Source: Pseudonocardia cypriaca (GTDB taxonomy: Bacteria > Actinomycetota > Actinomycetes > Mycobacteriales > Pseudonocardiaceae). From it: 64,000 nucleotides of DNA. The notes under the pieces are model-generated. The model had not been told where the DNA came from, made no database searches, and saw only the letters and a program-made list of their open reading frames with translations. The translations under genes and the position numbers were made by a program. The stretch lies in NCBI RefSeq assembly GCF_006717045.1, contig NZ_VFPH01000003.1, forward strand, positions 806,001-870,000. The letters are read 5' to 3'. Shown here one piece after another: positions 35,297 to 44,338 of the stretch (position 1 is the first letter of the stretch; each line of letters starts with the position of its first letter).

Positions 35297-37314
35297 GCCA
35301 CCGCCGGGTCCCCGGAGCGGGTGGGCGGCTCCGGGAGCATCGCCGCCAGCCCGGAGAAGACCCGGTCCGCCACCTCGTCGGGCGAGCCGTCGGGGTCGAC
35401 CACCACGTAGCGGTGCGGCTCGGCAGCCGCCATTCGGGTGAGCAGCCGCTGCACGCGGACGTGCTCCTCACCCGCAAGGCCACCCACCTGCGGTGCGGAC
35501 TCCACAGGTGCGCGGTCGAGCAGCACCGACACGTCGGGGCGCAGCCGGCCGGTGGCCCATGCCGCGAGGCTCTCCAGCTCCCGCGGGTCGAGCTGGGGCT
35601 GGGCGCCGTCGGACGACGCGCGGTCGGCCGCCACCCCGAACTGCACCAGCGGGCTCAGCAGGAACCTGTCGACGACCACCACCGCCCCCTCGGCCAGCGC
35701 AGGCCGGATCACGCGTTCCACCTGGTCGGCCTGCACGGCGGCAGCCGCGAGCGCATGCGCCCGCTCGCCGGAGAGCGCCGCCTCCCGCGTGGCGGCCGTC
35801 CACCGCTCCCGGTCGCGCTCCCCGCCATCGGGTTCGACCACCAGGTAGCCGGCCGCACGCAGCCGCTGCGCGAGCCGGGCCGCCTGCTCGGTGGTCTCCT
35901 CGGCGGGGGCGCCTTCCACGGCGATCAGCACGCCTGCGCCGTGGCGCGGCTCGCCCCGGCGCAGGGCGGCCAGCAGGTCGGGGAGGATCGGCTCGGTGCG
36001 TCGGTCGTCCATCTGCCGGTACGCGAGCATCCCGACGACCGCGGCCACGCCACCGCCCGCCAGCATCACGACACGGGTGCCGTCGACCAGGATCGGGTAG
36101 CCGAACAAGTCGACCTGGCGGGCGCTCACGAGGCCGACGATCACCGGTACCAGCGCCATCGAGCCGAGCAGCGTGAGCCGCACGATCGACTGCACGAACG
36201 CGACGATCCGGCCGCGGACCTCGTCGGCGACCTGCGATCCGATGATCGTGAGACCGGTGAGGAAGGCGATGCCGGCGAAACCGCCGACCAGCATTACCGC
36301 CCCGATCGCCACGAACAGGTGCGGCGCGATCGACACCAGCACCAGCGCCAGGCCGGCCGCGACGATCGCCGCGCCGAACAGGCGGTTGTGCGGGATGCGG
36401 CGGGCCATCCGCGGCGCAGCGCCCATCCCGAAGGCCAGCCCGACGAACACCGACGCGAACAGCACGCCGTAGGCGGCGTTGCCGCCTCCGAGGCTGGCCG
36501 CGTAGAGGGTGGCCGAGCCGACCACTGTGCCGCCCGCGGCGAACGCGCCGACGATGCCGATGACCAGCCCGCGGACCAGCGGCGTGCGCACCACGAACGA
36601 CGCGCCGTCGCGGAGCATCGCGACCAAGCTCGGGCCGGCCGCCCTGCGCTCCGTGGGGCGCCCCGAGATCTCCGGGATCCGGAACCAGACCGTGAGCGCG
36701 ATGACGAGGTACGCGGCCCCGCTCATGACGAGCGTGACGAACACGGTCGGCAGCGCCGAACCGCTGCCGCCGACGACCCCGCCCACCCGGGTGACCACGG
36801 CGAACAGGCTCGCCGCGGTGATCACGCCGACGCCGTAGGTCATCACGAGGTTGAGCTGGTTGGCCGTCTCGACCTGGTCGGGCCTGCGCAGCAGGTTCGG
36901 CACCGACGCGTCCTTGGCCGGGATCCAGAACAGGGCGCAGATCTCGATCAGGAACGTGGCGACGAACAGCCACCACAGGGACCCGACGAGGGGGATCGAC
37001 ACGAAGAGCGCGAACCGGAGCAGGTCGCAGACCACCATCACGCGGCGGCGGTCGAACTTGTCGGCCAGCGCCCCCGCGAGCGGCCCGAGCACCAGCGCCG
37101 GGAACAGCTTGGTGGCCACCACGCCGCCGAGCGCGAAGCTCTGCGCCGTGTAGCCGCTGGTGAGCTGGGTGGCGAGCGCGGAGAGCGCGAGCAGGCTCAT
37201 CCAGTCGCAGACACCCGCCACCGAGGTGACGAGCCACAGCCTGCGGAACGCCGGGATGGCGAGCACGCTGCGGACGCGCTGGGAGGTGGACGCCGACAGC
37301 TGCGGCACCCCCAC
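35290..37314 (-). CDS. tmk: MFS transporter - thymidylate kinase fusion with degenerate P-loop
   Basis: 674 residues from GTG 37314. Residues about 15-425 form an MFS unit of about twelve helices (FRRLWLVTSVAGVCDWMSLL; loop motif GALADKFDRRRVMVVCDL). Residues about 465-674 have the dTMP kinase layout: LIAVEGAPAEETTEQAARLA, then VVVVDRFLLSPLVQFGVA (DRY/DRF motif), LRPDVSVLLDR and a LID region. In active enzymes the first motif is EGxxGAGKSTQ; here the GK(S/T) signature is absent, so kinase activity is doubtful. Actinobacterial bifunctional MFS/dTMP kinases are known, but I recall an intact P-loop in them. Overlaps holB. Confidence 0.82.
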   Translation of the reverse strand: MGVPQLSASTSQRVRSVLAIPAFRRLWLVTSVAGVCDWMSLLALSALATQLTSGYTAQSFALGGVVATKLFPALVLGPLAGALADKFDRRRVMVVCDLLRFALFVSIPLVGSLWWLFVATFLIEICALFWIPAKDASVPNLLRRPDQVETANQLNLVMTYGVGVITAASLFAVVTRVGGVVGGSGSALPTVFVTLVMSGAAYLVIALTVWFRIPEISGRPTERRAAGPSLVAMLRDGASFVVRTPLVRGLVIGIVGAFAAGGTVVGSATLYAASLGGGNAAYGVLFASVFVGLAFGMGAAPRMARRIPHNRLFGAAIVAAGLALVLVSIAPHLFVAIGAVMLVGGFAGIAFLTGLTIIGSQVADEVRGRIVAFVQSIVRLTLLGSMALVPVIVGLVSARQVDLFGYPILVDGTRVVMLAGGGVAAVVGMLAYRQMDDRRTEPILPDLLAALRRGEPRHGAGVLIAVEGAPAEETTEQAARLAQRLRAAGYLVVEPDGGERDRERWTAATREAALSGERAHALAAAAVQADQVERVIRPALAEGAVVVVDRFLLSPLVQFGVAADRASSDGAQPQLDPRELESLAAWATGRLRPDVSVLLDRAPVESAPQVGGLAGEEHVRVQRLLTRMAAAEPHRYVVVDPDGSPDEVADRVFSGLAAMLPEPPTRSGDPAVAW

Positions 37315-37418
37315 CGCGGGGTGGGGCGGAGCGGACTCGGTGGCGATCGCTCCTCACCTCCTCCCGCGCTTGCCGCTGTCGTCGGCCAGGGTAGCCGGGA
37401 CACCGGCGGGCAACCCTC

Positions 37419-37679
37419 TCACCAGGGATGGTCGAGGATCGCCGAGATCATCTGGATCACGATCACGGTGAACACCAGCAGGAAGAACAGGTTGAACAGC
37501 CGCGAGCCGAACCGTCCGCGCGTCAGGCGGGAGAGCCCGAGGATGCCGGGCTCCTCGACGATCCGCGGGCGTGGCGGCGGATCGGGCGGCAACCGGGGTG
37601 ACCCGGGCCTGCGTTCCGGGGGCGAGCCGTCGGCTGGCACGTCCCGGGGGGACGACGAGCCATCCGAGCAGGCAGTCAC
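37419..37679 (-). CDS. Small membrane protein with C-terminal anchor
   Basis: 86 residues from GTG 37679. Residues 1-55 are Pro/Ser/Arg-rich and probably disordered; the end is a single transmembrane helix (RLFNLFFLLVFTVIVIQMIS) followed by AILDHPW. Tail-anchored topology is inferred. It lies between the penicillin-binding protein and the MFS-tmk gene, same strand. No family recognised. Confidence 0.6.
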   Translation of the reverse strand: MTACSDGSSSPRDVPADGSPPERRPGSPRLPPDPPPRPRIVEEPGILGLSRLTRGRFGSRLFNLFFLLVFTVIVIQMISAILDHPW

Positions 37680-37777
37680 GCCGCCGGATGTTAGGCGCGG
37701 ACGCCACCCCGATCGAGGAACGCCGCACGTACCGGTGCGGCACTCACCCCGACAGGCGAAGCGGCTCCCGGCTCTCG

Positions 37778-37838
37778 GAAGTTCCGGAAAGCCACATTCC
37801 GGGCCTGCAAAGCCCTGAACGTGGCTTTCCTGAACTTC
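37778..37838. repeat. Long inverted repeat (REP-like hairpin), likely also a terminator
   Basis: Arms of 22 bp at 37778-37799 and 37817-37838 match at 20 positions; the core is GGAAAGCCAC / GTGGCTTTCC. The 17 bp loop contains GGGC...GCCC, which can extend the stem. It lies 6 bp after the end of the penicillin-binding protein gene. The form is that of an interspersed intergenic palindrome; whether other copies exist in the genome cannot be seen here. Confidence 0.75.
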
Positions 37839-37843
37839 GCGGC

Positions 37844-40225
37844 TCAGTCGCCGTCGCCGCCGTCGCCGCCGTCGTCCCCGTTGTCGTCTCCGTCGTCATC
37901 GTCCTCGCCGGGTGCCTCGGGAGCGGGCGGCGCCTCCCCGCTCGACACGCTCAGCTCGACGGTCTCGCCGGGCAGCGCCGACTCCCGCGGGTTCTGGCCG
38001 ACGACCGTGCCCCGGTCGGCTGCGTTGTCGACCTGGCGGACCGACACCTTCCAGCCTGCGCGCTCGAGCTCCTCGCGCGCCTCGTTCTCGGAGTCGCCGA
38101 TGACGTCGGGCACGCGGGACTCCTCACCGCCCTCGAGGAACCTGTCCTCGACGGGCGGGAGCGCCAGCGGCGGCAGCGGGTCGAGCAGCGGCTTCATCGC
38201 GCCGAACCACGTCTCCGCCGGTGTCTTGCCGCCGAAGATGTTGCCGCTGCGGCACGGGAACGGCGAGCCGGCGCCGTCGCAGAGCGGGCGGGGCGAGCGG
38301 GAGTTGTCGAACGTGATCACCGCGCCGGCCATCTGGGGGACGAACCCGATGAAGGCGGCCGACTTGTGCTGCTGGGTGGTGCCGGTCTTGCCGGCCATCG
38401 GCCGGTTCCAGCCCACCTGGCGGGCGGCGCCCGCGGCGGTGCCGCCGGGCAGGTCGTCCTTGCTGAGCGCGTTGAACATCGCGTTGGCCAGGCCCGGTTC
38501 GACGGCCTGCTCGCAGGGCGCCTCGGTGACCGCGACCGGCTTGCCGGTGACGTCGGTGATCGACTCGATGGGGCTGGGCGGGCACCACTTGCCCGCACTG
38601 GCGAGCGTGGCGCCGACGTTCGCGAGCTCCAGCACGCTGGTGGGGCTGACGCCGAGGGTGAACGAGGCCAGGTTCTGCGCCTTGGTGACCTCGGCGATCG
38701 AGCGGTCGGTCGGCCGGCCCGTGCGCGGGTCGACGAACGGCGTGGTGGCGAGCGAACGCATGCCCAGCCGGACCGCCATGTCGACGACGGGCGGGACGCC
38801 GGTGAACTCCTCGAGCTTGATGAACGCGGTGTTGGGCGACTGCGCCAGCGCGTCGGTGAGGGACATGCGTTCCGGCATGTTCTCGTTGGAGTTGCGGACC
38901 GGCAGCGGCCGACCGGCGCCATCGACGTAGATCGGCGATGCGTACCCGCTCGGCGGGACACTGAGCTCGTAGTTGATGCCCATGCCCTTCTCGAGGGCAG
39001 TGGCCGCCGTGAAGATCTTGTAGGTGGAGCCGGCGCCCAGATTGACCGGCTCGTAGGGCAGCCCGTAGCTCGTCTCCGCCTCCTCGGCGTCGAGGCCGAA
39101 CGTGCGGCTGGACGCCATCCCGAGAACGCGGTGCTTGTCGGTGCCCGGCTGCACCACCGACATCACGTTGGCGACGTTCGGCTGCTTCGGCGGGACCTCC
39201 GCGTCGAGCGAGGCCTTCATGCGGTCGAGCACGTTGCGGTCGAGCGTGCTCTTGATCGTGTAGCCGCCCCGGTTGAGCTGCTCGAGCGAGAAGCCGGCCT
39301 CGGTGAGGTACTCGGCGACGTACTTGCAGAAGAACCCCGCGTCGCCGGCGCCGATGCAGCCGTTCGGCTGGGTGTTGAGCGGGTTGACCACCCCGAGCGG
39401 GCTGGCGAGCGCCGCCTCTGCCTGCGCGTCGTCGATCATCTGCTGGTCGCGCATCTGCTGGATGACCAGGTTGCGCCGCTCCATCGACGCCTGCGGGTTG
39501 GTCACCGGGTCGAACGCCGACGTGCTGTTGACCATCCCGGCGAGCAGCGCCGCCTGGGGCACCGTGAGCTGGTCGGGTGTGGTGCCGAAGTACGTGCGCG
39601 CCGCCGACGCGATCCCGGCCGCGCCGTTGCCGAACGACACGATGTTGAGGTAGCGCGTGAGGATCTCGTCCTTGGAGAGCCGCTGCTCCATCTGGAGTGC
39701 GATCTGCGCTTCCTTGAGCTTGCGCGCGGGAGTCTGCTCGGTGGCCTTGAGCCGCTCCGTCTCGGACTCGGCGGCGACGTAGAGCATGTAGTTCTTGACG
39801 TACTGCTGGGTGAGCGTGGACGCGCCCTGTACGACCGTGCCGGACGCCGAGTTGGCCGCGAGCGCGCGCAGCGTGCCCTGCCAGTCGACCCCGTTGTGCT
39901 GGTAGAACCGCCGGTCCTCGATGGCGACGATGGCCGCCTTCATCGCGGGCGAGATCTGGTCCGCCGTGACGGAGTGGCGGTTCTGCCCCTGCTCGAAGAA
40001 CCGCGCGATCGGAGCGCCCGACGAGTCTGTGACGGTGGTGGTCTGCGGCAGCGGACCGTCCACGAGGTCGGCCGACACCGTGTTGACGCTGTCGCCCGTG
40101 TCGCTCATGACGAGCCCGACCCCTGCGGTGACCGGGAAGGCCATCCCTGCGACCACGACACCGGCGATCAGCCCGAGCCCGAGCAGCAGGCCGATCGGCC
40201 GGGCGAGTTGGCGCGGGAAGCTCAC
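37844..40225 (-). CDS. ponA2: Class A penicillin-binding protein (PonA2-type) with PASTA domain and acidic tail
   Basis: 793 residues from GTG 40225. One N-terminal transmembrane helix (IGLLLGLGLIAGVVVAGMAF). Glycosyltransferase 51 at about 65-240: VAIEDRRFYQHNGVDW, QGASTLTQQYVKN and RYLNIVSFGNGAAGIA. Transpeptidase at about 350-650 with SxxK in GAGSTYKIF, SxN in AQSPNTAF and KTG in MAGKTGTTQQ. One PASTA domain follows at about 690-755 (SRVPDVIGDSENEAREEL), then a Gly/Asp tail. It polymerises and cross-links peptidoglycan. Divergent from a whiB gene, the arrangement I recall for ponA2-whiB4 of Mycobacterium tuberculosis. Confidence 0.93.
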   Translation of the reverse strand: MSFPRQLARPIGLLLGLGLIAGVVVAGMAFPVTAGVGLVMSDTGDSVNTVSADLVDGPLPQTTTVTDSSGAPIARFFEQGQNRHSVTADQISPAMKAAIVAIEDRRFYQHNGVDWQGTLRALAANSASGTVVQGASTLTQQYVKNYMLYVAAESETERLKATEQTPARKLKEAQIALQMEQRLSKDEILTRYLNIVSFGNGAAGIASAARTYFGTTPDQLTVPQAALLAGMVNSTSAFDPVTNPQASMERRNLVIQQMRDQQMIDDAQAEAALASPLGVVNPLNTQPNGCIGAGDAGFFCKYVAEYLTEAGFSLEQLNRGGYTIKSTLDRNVLDRMKASLDAEVPPKQPNVANVMSVVQPGTDKHRVLGMASSRTFGLDAEEAETSYGLPYEPVNLGAGSTYKIFTAATALEKGMGINYELSVPPSGYASPIYVDGAGRPLPVRNSNENMPERMSLTDALAQSPNTAFIKLEEFTGVPPVVDMAVRLGMRSLATTPFVDPRTGRPTDRSIAEVTKAQNLASFTLGVSPTSVLELANVGATLASAGKWCPPSPIESITDVTGKPVAVTEAPCEQAVEPGLANAMFNALSKDDLPGGTAAGAARQVGWNRPMAGKTGTTQQHKSAAFIGFVPQMAGAVITFDNSRSPRPLCDGAGSPFPCRSGNIFGGKTPAETWFGAMKPLLDPLPPLALPPVEDRFLEGGEESRVPDVIGDSENEAREELERAGWKVSVRQVDNAADRGTVVGQNPRESALPGETVELSVSSGEAPPAPEAPGEDDDDGDDNGDDGGDGGDGD

Positions 40226-40375
40226 GGAGCGCCAGGGTACGCGGGCCTCCGGATGGAGCAGTGGAGATCACCCGACCGCGATTGAGTAGTTTTGCTCGGT
40301 TTCCGGTGGAACCGCAGGCTCCGAGAATCCGTCTGTGCAGGTCGTGACGTGCACGGGATCGGGGAAGGGGCGACC

Positions 40376-40735
40376 ATGACGGGCCGGTGGAACTGGCGGG
40401 GGGCTGCACGGTGCCGGACGGCCGACGCCGAAGGTCTCTTCGTAGCAGGGGCGCGGCAGCGGGAGGCGAAGCTGTTCTGCCGAGCCTGCCCCGTGCGCAC
40501 CGAGTGCCTCGCCCACGCGCTCGACCAGCGCATCGAGTTCGGAGTGTGGGGCGGTATGACGGAACGGGAGCGCCGCGCGCTGCTGCGCGCCCGGCCGGAC
40601 GTCTCGTCGTGGGCCGCACTGCTGCACGACGCCCGCACCGCCCACTACGAGTCGGTGGCCGAGGAGACGGCCGAGCAGCTGGCGAGGGCGGCGGAGCACG
40701 AACGGCACCAACGAGGTCTGGACGAAACGGCCTGA
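40376..40735 (+). CDS. whiB4: WhiB-family iron-sulfur regulator (WhiB4-like by context)
   Basis: 119 residues from ATG 40376, preceded by GGGGAAGGGG. The four cluster-binding Cys are present: one in AARCRTADAEGLFVA, two in LFCRACPVR and the fourth in TECLAHALDQR. The family turn GVWGGMTERERRAL follows. The C-terminal 45 residues are Ala/Glu-rich. WhiB proteins are [4Fe-4S] redox and NO sensors that act with sigma factors. It is divergent from the PonA2-like gene and convergent with the ArsA pair, as I recall for whiB4. Confidence 0.92.
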   Translation: MTGRWNWRGAARCRTADAEGLFVAGARQREAKLFCRACPVRTECLAHALDQRIEFGVWGGMTERERRALLRARPDVSSWAALLHDARTAHYESVAEETAEQLARAAEHERHQRGLDETA

Positions 40736-40807
40736 GGTCCCAGGTCAGCTGGGCCTTCAGCCGGCCGGCGCACCTCTTCGCCGGTGCGTCGGCGGACGGC
40801 AGGTGCG

Positions 40808-41959
40808 TCAGCGGGCCGAGCGCAGCTGCGCGGCGGAGGAGTCCGCCGAGCCCGCCAGCCGCTCGCCGACCTCCCGCAGGCCGTCCAGGTCGGTGATGTC
40901 GCCTGCGACCGCAGGCACCCGGGCCACCGCCACACCGGGGTGGGCGCCCGTGAACCGGGAGAGCAGGCGTTCCTCGCGGTCGGCGAGGTCCACGCGGTCG
41001 GCGTGCAGCCGCAGCACGGCGGCCGCGAGCGGCGCTGAGCGCAGCCCCTCGGCGGCGGCGCGGGCCTTCGTGGCGGAGAGGTGGGCCAGCACCGGCTGGG
41101 TGCGGTTGAGCACCAGCCCCGCGAGCGGCATGTCGTCGGCGGCGAGGCGGTCGACGAAGTAGGCGGCCTCGCGCAGCGCGTCCGGTTCGGGGGCGGCCAC
41201 CACGAGGAACGCCGTGCCGGGCGAGCGCAGCAGCGCGTAGGTGGCCGTGGCCCGCTCCCGGAACCCGCCGAACATCGTGTCGAAGGCCTGCACGAACGCC
41301 GAGGCGTCGGCCAGCATCTGCCCGCCGAGGATCGTCGAGACGGCCTTCGCGAACAGCGAGAACCCCGCGCCGACCAGCTTGCGCAGCCCTCGCCCGCCTG
41401 CCCGCGCCGGGGCCGAGAGCAGCCGGATCATCCGGCCGTCGAGGAAGGTGGACATGCGCTGCGGCGCATCGAGGAAGTCGAGTGCCGACCGGGACGGCGG
41501 CGTGTCGACCACGATCAGGTCCCACTCGCCGGTGGCCGCGAGCTGCCCCAGCTTCTCCATCGCCATGTACTCCTGCGTGCCGGAGAACGAGGAGGAGATG
41601 GTCTGGTAGAAGGGGTTGGCGATGATCGCCTCGGCGCGCTCGGGCTCCGCGTGCGTGTGGACCATCTCGTCGAAGGTCCGGCGCATGTCCAGCATCATCG
41701 CGTGCAGGTCGCCCCGCGCACCCGCCACGCGGCCGGGCTCGTTGCCGAGGGCCTCCATGCCGAGGGCCTGCGCCAGCCTGCGCGCCGGGTCGATGGTGAG
41801 CACCACGGTGCGCCTGCCCCGCTCGGCCGCCCGGATGGCGAGCGCGGCCGACGTGGTGGTCTTGCCGACGCCGCCGGAGCCGCAGCACACCACGATGCGG
41901 GTGTCCGGGTCGTCCAGCAGCGTGTCGACGTCGAGCGCGGGGGCGGGGCGGGGGCTCAC
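40808..41959 (-). CDS. ArsA-like ATPase (second of the pair)
   Basis: 383 residues from GTG 41959, overlapping the stop of the partner gene by GTGA. Deviant Walker A CCGSGGVGKTTTSAALA near residue 29, TIDPARRLAQALGM, and the switch region LIVVDTPPSRSALDFLDAP. ArsA/GET3-type ATPases normally work as a homodimer or, in actinobacteria, as a paired heterodimer. Rv3680-like by order. Mycobacterial counterparts are annotated as anion-transporter ATPases; no arsenical permease is present here, so a client-protein or stress role is possible. Confidence 0.88.
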   Translation of the reverse strand: MSPRPAPALDVDTLLDDPDTRIVVCCGSGGVGKTTTSAALAIRAAERGRRTVVLTIDPARRLAQALGMEALGNEPGRVAGARGDLHAMMLDMRRTFDEMVHTHAEPERAEAIIANPFYQTISSSFSGTQEYMAMEKLGQLAATGEWDLIVVDTPPSRSALDFLDAPQRMSTFLDGRMIRLLSAPARAGGRGLRKLVGAGFSLFAKAVSTILGGQMLADASAFVQAFDTMFGGFRERATATYALLRSPGTAFLVVAAPEPDALREAAYFVDRLAADDMPLAGLVLNRTQPVLAHLSATKARAAAEGLRSAPLAAAVLRLHADRVDLADREERLLSRFTGAHPGVAVARVPAVAGDITDLDGLREVGERLAGSADSSAAQLRSAR

Positions 41960-42984
41960 GAGCGCACCTCCGAGCGCGCCGGACCACCCACGCCCTGCTC
42001 GCACAGCGCCTCGGCCAGCTCGTAGAGCGACCCGAGGTCGAGGCCCTCCACGAGCTGGGGCAGCTCCAGCCGCGGGAGCGCGGCGGCCTCCTCCAACCGG
42101 GCCAGCGCCGCGGCCTCGCCGTGCACCCGCACCGCGTGCTCCACGGTCTCGGCGACGAGCCCGTCGATCACGTCGGCCGGCAGGTCGAGGCCGGCAGCCG
42201 CGAGACCGGCGCGAATGCGACCGGAGTCGACCCGGCCGCCCGCCGCCGCGGCCACCGACCGGTCGGGGAGCCACTGCGGGCGCACCCGGTTGACGATCAC
42301 CGCGCCCACCGGGAACCCGGCGGCCGTGAGCTCGTCCACGGTCTCGAGGGTCTCGGTGACCGGCAGGTCCTCCAGCAGCGTGACCAGGTGCACGGCGGTG
42401 AGCGGGGAGTGCAGCACCTGCACCACGCCTGCAGCCTGGCTGTGGATCGGGCCGGTGCGCGCCAGGTCGGCCATCGCCTTCGTGACGTCGAGGAACTTCA
42501 CGACCCGGCCGGTGGGCGGCGCGTCGAGCACCACGGCGTCGTACACCGGGCGCCCGTCGGCGTCGCGCCGGTTGACGCACTCCTTGACCTTGCCGGTGAG
42601 CAGTACGTCACGCAGCCCGGGGGCGAGGGTGGTGGCGAACTCGACGGCGCCCATCCTGCGCAGGGTCCGCCCCGCCATCCCGAGCCGGTAGAACAGCTCG
42701 AAGTACTCCAGGAGCGCCGCCTCCACGTCCACGGCGAGCGCCCTGACCTCGCCGCCACCCGGCGCGATCGCGATCCGGCGCTCCTCGTACGGGAGCGGGG
42801 GCGTGTCGAACAGCTGCGCGATGCCCTGCCGGCCCTCGACCTCGACGAGCAGGGTGCGCCTGCCGTTGGAGGCGAGCGCGAGCGCCAGCGCGGCGGCCAC
42901 CGTGGTCTTGCCGGTACCGCCCTTGCCGGACACGACGTGCAGGCGCGCCTCCGAAAGCGCCGACTGCCACCCGGATGAGGTCAC
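41956..42984 (-). CDS. ArsA-like ATPase (first of the pair)
   Basis: 342 residues from GTG 42984. Deviant Walker A VVSGKGGTGKTTVAAALALA near residue 17, EVEGRQGIAQLF, and the switch AVVLDAPPTGRVVKFLDVT. It is followed by the second ArsA-like gene with a 4 bp overlap, so the two subunits are made together. Rv3679-like by order. Divergent from a small DUF4177-like gene (72 bp between starts). Confidence 0.88.
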   Translation of the reverse strand: MTSSGWQSALSEARLHVVSGKGGTGKTTVAAALALALASNGRRTLLVEVEGRQGIAQLFDTPPLPYEERRIAIAPGGGEVRALAVDVEAALLEYFELFYRLGMAGRTLRRMGAVEFATTLAPGLRDVLLTGKVKECVNRRDADGRPVYDAVVLDAPPTGRVVKFLDVTKAMADLARTGPIHSQAAGVVQVLHSPLTAVHLVTLLEDLPVTETLETVDELTAAGFPVGAVIVNRVRPQWLPDRSVAAAAGGRVDSGRIRAGLAAAGLDLPADVIDGLVAETVEHAVRVHGEAAALARLEEAAALPRLELPQLVEGLDLGSLYELAEALCEQGVGGPARSEVRS

Positions 42985-43056
42985 CGTTCCAGGTTACGTA
43001 GGCCCGGCGCGACCGGCCGGTTCGAGCGGGTGAGGCGCTGGCTACAGTGACCTGTC

Positions 43057-43236
43057 ATGACCTCCCCCGGTTCGTCGGACGTCAGGTGGGAATACCTCAC
43101 CGCCCCCGTGCTCATCCACAGCACCCAGGCCATTCTCAACAACTTCGGGCGGGACGGCTGGGAGCTCGTCACCGTCACGACCGGCGCGAACCCCGAACAG
43201 CTCGTGGCGTGGTTCAAGCGCCCGGCGCGGGGCTGA
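43057..43236 (+). CDS. Small DUF4177-like protein
   Basis: 59 residues from ATG 43057: RWEYLTAPVLIHSTQAILNN followed by FGRDGWELVTVTTG. The WEY...LN..G..GWELV pattern is that of the small DUF4177-type fold. It ends 4 bp before the RidA gene, so the two are surely co-transcribed. The same small gene occurs beside RidA near the ArsA pair in other actinobacteria, as I recall. Function unknown. Confidence 0.82.
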   Translation: MTSPGSSDVRWEYLTAPVLIHSTQAILNNFGRDGWELVTVTTGANPEQLVAWFKRPARG

Positions 43237-43240
43237 CGCC

Positions 43241-43705
43241 GTGACCACGCCGAGCGAGCGCCTCGACGAGCTGGGCATCGCGTTGCCCGCCGTGCCCGCA
43301 CCCGCGGGCTCCTACATCCCCGCCCGCCGCTCCGGCTCGCTGGTGTTCACCGCGGGCCAGGTGCCGCTCGTCGACGGGAAGCCCGTCGCGCTGGGCAAGG
43401 TGGGCGCCGAGCTCAGCACCGAGGAGGCCGCCGGGCTGGCGGGGATCTGCGCGTTGAACGCGCTCGCCGCGATCGATGCGCTCGTGGGCATCGACGCGGT
43501 CGCCGGCGTCGTCAAGGTCGTCGGGTTCGTCGCGTCGGCGCCCGGTTTCACCGACCAGCCCAAGGTGATCAACGGCGCGTCCAACCTGCTGGGCGAGATC
43601 TTCGGCGACGCCGGTAGGCACGCGCGGTCCGCCGTCGGCGTGGCCGAGCTTCCGCTGGGCGTACCGGTCGAGGTCGAGCTGGTCGTGGAGCTGGCGGACT
43701 CGTGA
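43241..43705 (+). CDS. RidA family protein (YjgF/YER057c/UK114)
   Basis: 154 residues from GTG 43241. RidA fold: GSLVFTAGQVPLVDGKPVAL, ALNALAAIDALVG, VVKVVGFVASAPGFTDQPKV and a late VGVAELPLGVPVEVELVVEL. In archetypal RidA the deaminase Arg lies in R..A.G...LP; here the equivalent reads RSAVGVAELPLG, with Arg retained. RidA removes reactive enamines/imines formed by PLP enzymes. Rv3678c-like by context. Confidence 0.88.
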   Translation: MTTPSERLDELGIALPAVPAPAGSYIPARRSGSLVFTAGQVPLVDGKPVALGKVGAELSTEEAAGLAGICALNALAAIDALVGIDAVAGVVKVVGFVASAPGFTDQPKVINGASNLLGEIFGDAGRHARSAVGVAELPLGVPVEVELVVELADS

Positions 43706-43739
43706 GCTCCGTGGGCGCGCAGGAGGGGAGCTGAGGCAG

Positions 43740-44306
43740 ATGGACGCGGACGCGGCGTGCCACGAGCTGCTCCTGCGGCTCGCAGGCCGGCTCCCCGACG
43801 AGCTGCTGTGGCGGATGCGCGACTGGCTCGCCGACGACGGGCGGGAGGTGCTCGGCTCCACCCTGCCCCGGGAGCTGCTGCGCCACCGCGTCGGCATCAC
43901 CGACCCCGAGCGCGAGCTGCTCGAGACGGCCGTCGGCTCGGCGCACCCGCTGCTCGACGCGGTGCTGCCCGCCCCGGAACCGCCGCCGACGCGCGCCACG
44001 TTCCAGCCGGGCGACGGCGCCGTCGACACGGCCGCGCTCGCCGTGCTGGCGGTCGTCCGCGGCCACCCCGGCTGCGTCGAGGTCCGCCAGTCGTGGCGCG
44101 AATCGCAACGCATCCTGCTGGTGATCGGCGGCGAACGGCCGTGGGCGCTCGCCGGGACGCTCCAGCGGGTCATGCGCGCCCACGGCGACCGCACACCGTG
44201 CGTGGAGGTGCTCCCACCGCACGGGCAGCGCTCCTCCTACCACGAGGCAGCCATCATCGGATCCAGGTCGCTGTGGCGATCCGCCACGGCGCTGGTCGGC
44301 GCGTGA
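43740..44306 (+). CDS. Hypothetical protein, paralogue of the N-terminus of the next gene
   Basis: 188 residues from ATG 43740. N-terminal helical part (CHELLLRLAGRLPDELLWRM) and a C-terminal alpha/beta part (SWRESQRILLVIGGERPWAL, then CVEVLPPHGQRSSYHEAAII). The next gene has DLLLALAGRVDDDLLRWARE and SVEVLPANGPAPAYHAAAL at matching places, so the two arose by duplication. No known family recognised. Gap to the next start is 32 bp. Confidence 0.7.
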   Translation: MDADAACHELLLRLAGRLPDELLWRMRDWLADDGREVLGSTLPRELLRHRVGITDPERELLETAVGSAHPLLDAVLPAPEPPPTRATFQPGDGAVDTAALAVLAVVRGHPGCVEVRQSWRESQRILLVIGGERPWALAGTLQRVMRAHGDRTPCVEVLPPHGQRSSYHEAAIIGSRSLWRSATALVGA

Positions 44307-44338
44307 GGGGAGCGTCCGGCACTACGGGAGGAGGCCAG

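Noticed and set aside
38124..41987. Long minus-strand frame (1287 codons) over the penicillin-binding protein and ArsA genes
   Set aside because: A shadow frame; catalytic motifs of both proteins lie in other frames.
40808..42984. The ArsA pair as an arsenic-resistance operon
   Set aside because: No arsR, arsB/acr3 or arsC nearby, and gene order matches the mycobacterial whiB4-linked ATPases instead.
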